Made by a program: the position numbers and the translations under genes
Source of the DNA: a bacterium
GTDB taxonomy: Bacteria; ARS69
Reading direction: 5' to 3'
Assembly (NCBI GenBank): GCA_025774805.1
Contig: JALGZR010000141.1
Span: 1-6,019, forward strand
Length of the DNA: 6,019 bases
Shown: positions 5,600-6,019 of the stretch, piece after piece
Layout of the letters: every line of letters starts with the position of its first letter
How positions within the stretch are numbered: the first letter of the stretch is position 1
The notes under the pieces: generated by a model
What the model saw: the letters and a program-made list of their open reading frames with translations, nothing else
What the model was told of the DNA's origin: nothing
The model's database searches: none

Positions 5600-6019
5600 C
5601 GGTCAACTCCGATTTCGAGTCCCCGCGAACCGTCGACGACGAGCACCGGGACGCCGGCCGCGGCGACCCTCGCGAAGAGCCTGTCGTAGGCGTCGATCTC
5701 CCTTATGACATCCGACGGGGTGGATCCCTCGCCTCGCTCGCTCAGCCTCCCGAGGATGACGCCGATCTCCGCGCGGACGTGAATCAGGACCTCCGATCCG
5801 CGTCCCCGGATCGCCCGCTCGACCGGTCCGGAAGCCAGGTGCTCCGGGAGCGACGGCCGATCGGGGTTGAGGTCCTTAAAGACGAAGGTCGTCGGCCAGT
5901 ACCGGTCGAGGACGAAGTCGTGGTTCGGCGCGACCTGCTCGACGATCAGGTCGAACGACGGCGTCTGCGTCTGAAGGTCGACCCCGGAGCAACCGGCCCG
6001 CTGCGCGACCTTCCGCCCG
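5596..6019 (-). CDS. Thymidylate kinase-like / deoxynucleoside kinase-like protein, C-terminal part
   Basis: This is the last 140 codons of a gene whose 5' end lies beyond the window (base 6019 belongs to a split codon). Enzymes of this fold transfer phosphate from ATP to dTMP or to deoxynucleosides to supply dNTPs. The visible part has VLDRYWPTTFVF, with the Asp38-Arg39 pair after a beta strand as in the DRY motif of thymidylate kinases. Next come VLIHVRAEIGVILGRLSERGEG, a strand followed by an Arg-rich helix like the phosphate-contacting lid region, and REIDAYDRLFARV, the usual helix before the terminal strand VPVLVVDGS. The P-loop, which would confirm the family, is in the missing N-terminus. 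The stop overlaps the next start as ATGA. A related dNMP kinase or another P-loop kinase cannot be excluded. Confidence 0.75.
   Translation of the reverse strand, partial: GRKVAQRAGCSGVDLQTQTPSFDLIVEQVAPNHDFVLDRYWPTTFVFKDLNPDRPSLPEHLASGPVERAIRGRGSEVLIHVRAEIGVILGRLSERGEGSTPSDVIREIDAYDRLFARVAAAGVPVLVVDGSRGLEIGVDR
5607..5610 (-). promoter_or_regulatory. Ribosome binding site GGAG for the SDR gene
   Basis: GGAG lies seven bases before the ATG at 5599 on the minus strand, inside the final codons of the kinase-like gene. It fixes the start of the reductase and points to coupled translation. Confidence 0.6.

Noticed and set aside
4276-5689. Plus-strand open frames opposite the glycosylase and reductase genes
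   Set aside because: They are shadows of minus-strand genes with clear motifs; their translations are Arg/Ser/Pro or Arg/Asp/Glu/Val repeats without any domain.
1-6019. CRISPR array, tRNA, insertion sequence or terminator hairpin
   Set aside because: No regularly spaced repeats, cloverleaf-like segment, terminal inverted repeats with transposase, or hairpin followed by a T-run was seen on either strand. Short GC-rich palindromes are expected at this base composition.

Overview
The window is a gapless, one-directional gene cluster. All six supported genes lie on the minus strand, so transcription runs from high to low coordinates. G+C is high, roughly two thirds by eye, and almost every codon ends in C or G. 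The central gene is a B-family DNA polymerase of archaeal/viral type with an intact proofreading exonuclease. It sits beside a uracil-DNA glycosylase-superfamily gene, a thymidylate-kinase-like gene and small charged unknown proteins. Together with the tight overlapping layout, this fits a virus or provirus with an archaeal-type replication module, or less likely an archaeal chromosomal cluster. Host and taxon cannot be fixed from the sequence alone: the proteins are acidic in places but not strongly so, so a halophile is possible but unproven. No rRNA, tRNA, structural gene, integrase or attachment site is present to settle it.

Layout in transcription order. (1) 6019-5596: the C-terminal 140 residues of a thymidylate/deoxynucleoside-kinase-like protein, cut by the window edge. 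(2) 5599-4565: an extended short-chain dehydrogenase/reductase resembling dTDP-4-dehydrorhamnose reductase or NAD-dependent epimerases, joined to the kinase by an ATGA overlap. (3) 4589-3963: a uracil-DNA glycosylase-like protein with four putative Fe-S cysteines, starting at GTG inside the end of gene 2. (4) 3762-1054: the polymerase, perhaps with an N-terminal extension encoded in 3763-3962 or further upstream. (5) 1057-458: a 199-residue helical, charged protein joined to the polymerase by an ATGA overlap and loosely reminiscent of UvsY-like recombination mediators. (6) 471-1: the N-terminal 157 residues of an unrecognised charged protein with a lysine run, cut by the window edge.

How they may work together (inference). 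Genes 3 and 4 fit replication with uracil surveillance, since archaeal B-family polymerases are known to stall at template uracil. Genes 5 and 6 occupy the positions where recombination mediators and ssDNA-binding proteins are often found in viral replication modules, but their functions are not shown. Genes 1 and 2 may share thymidine-nucleotide chemistry (dTMP to dTDP, then dTDP-sugar) or be linked only by position.

The only stretch without an assigned gene is 3763-3962, which looks coding in the polymerase frame. I saw no terminator, CRISPR array, RNA gene, insertion sequence or long repeat, and there is no intergenic space for a promoter.
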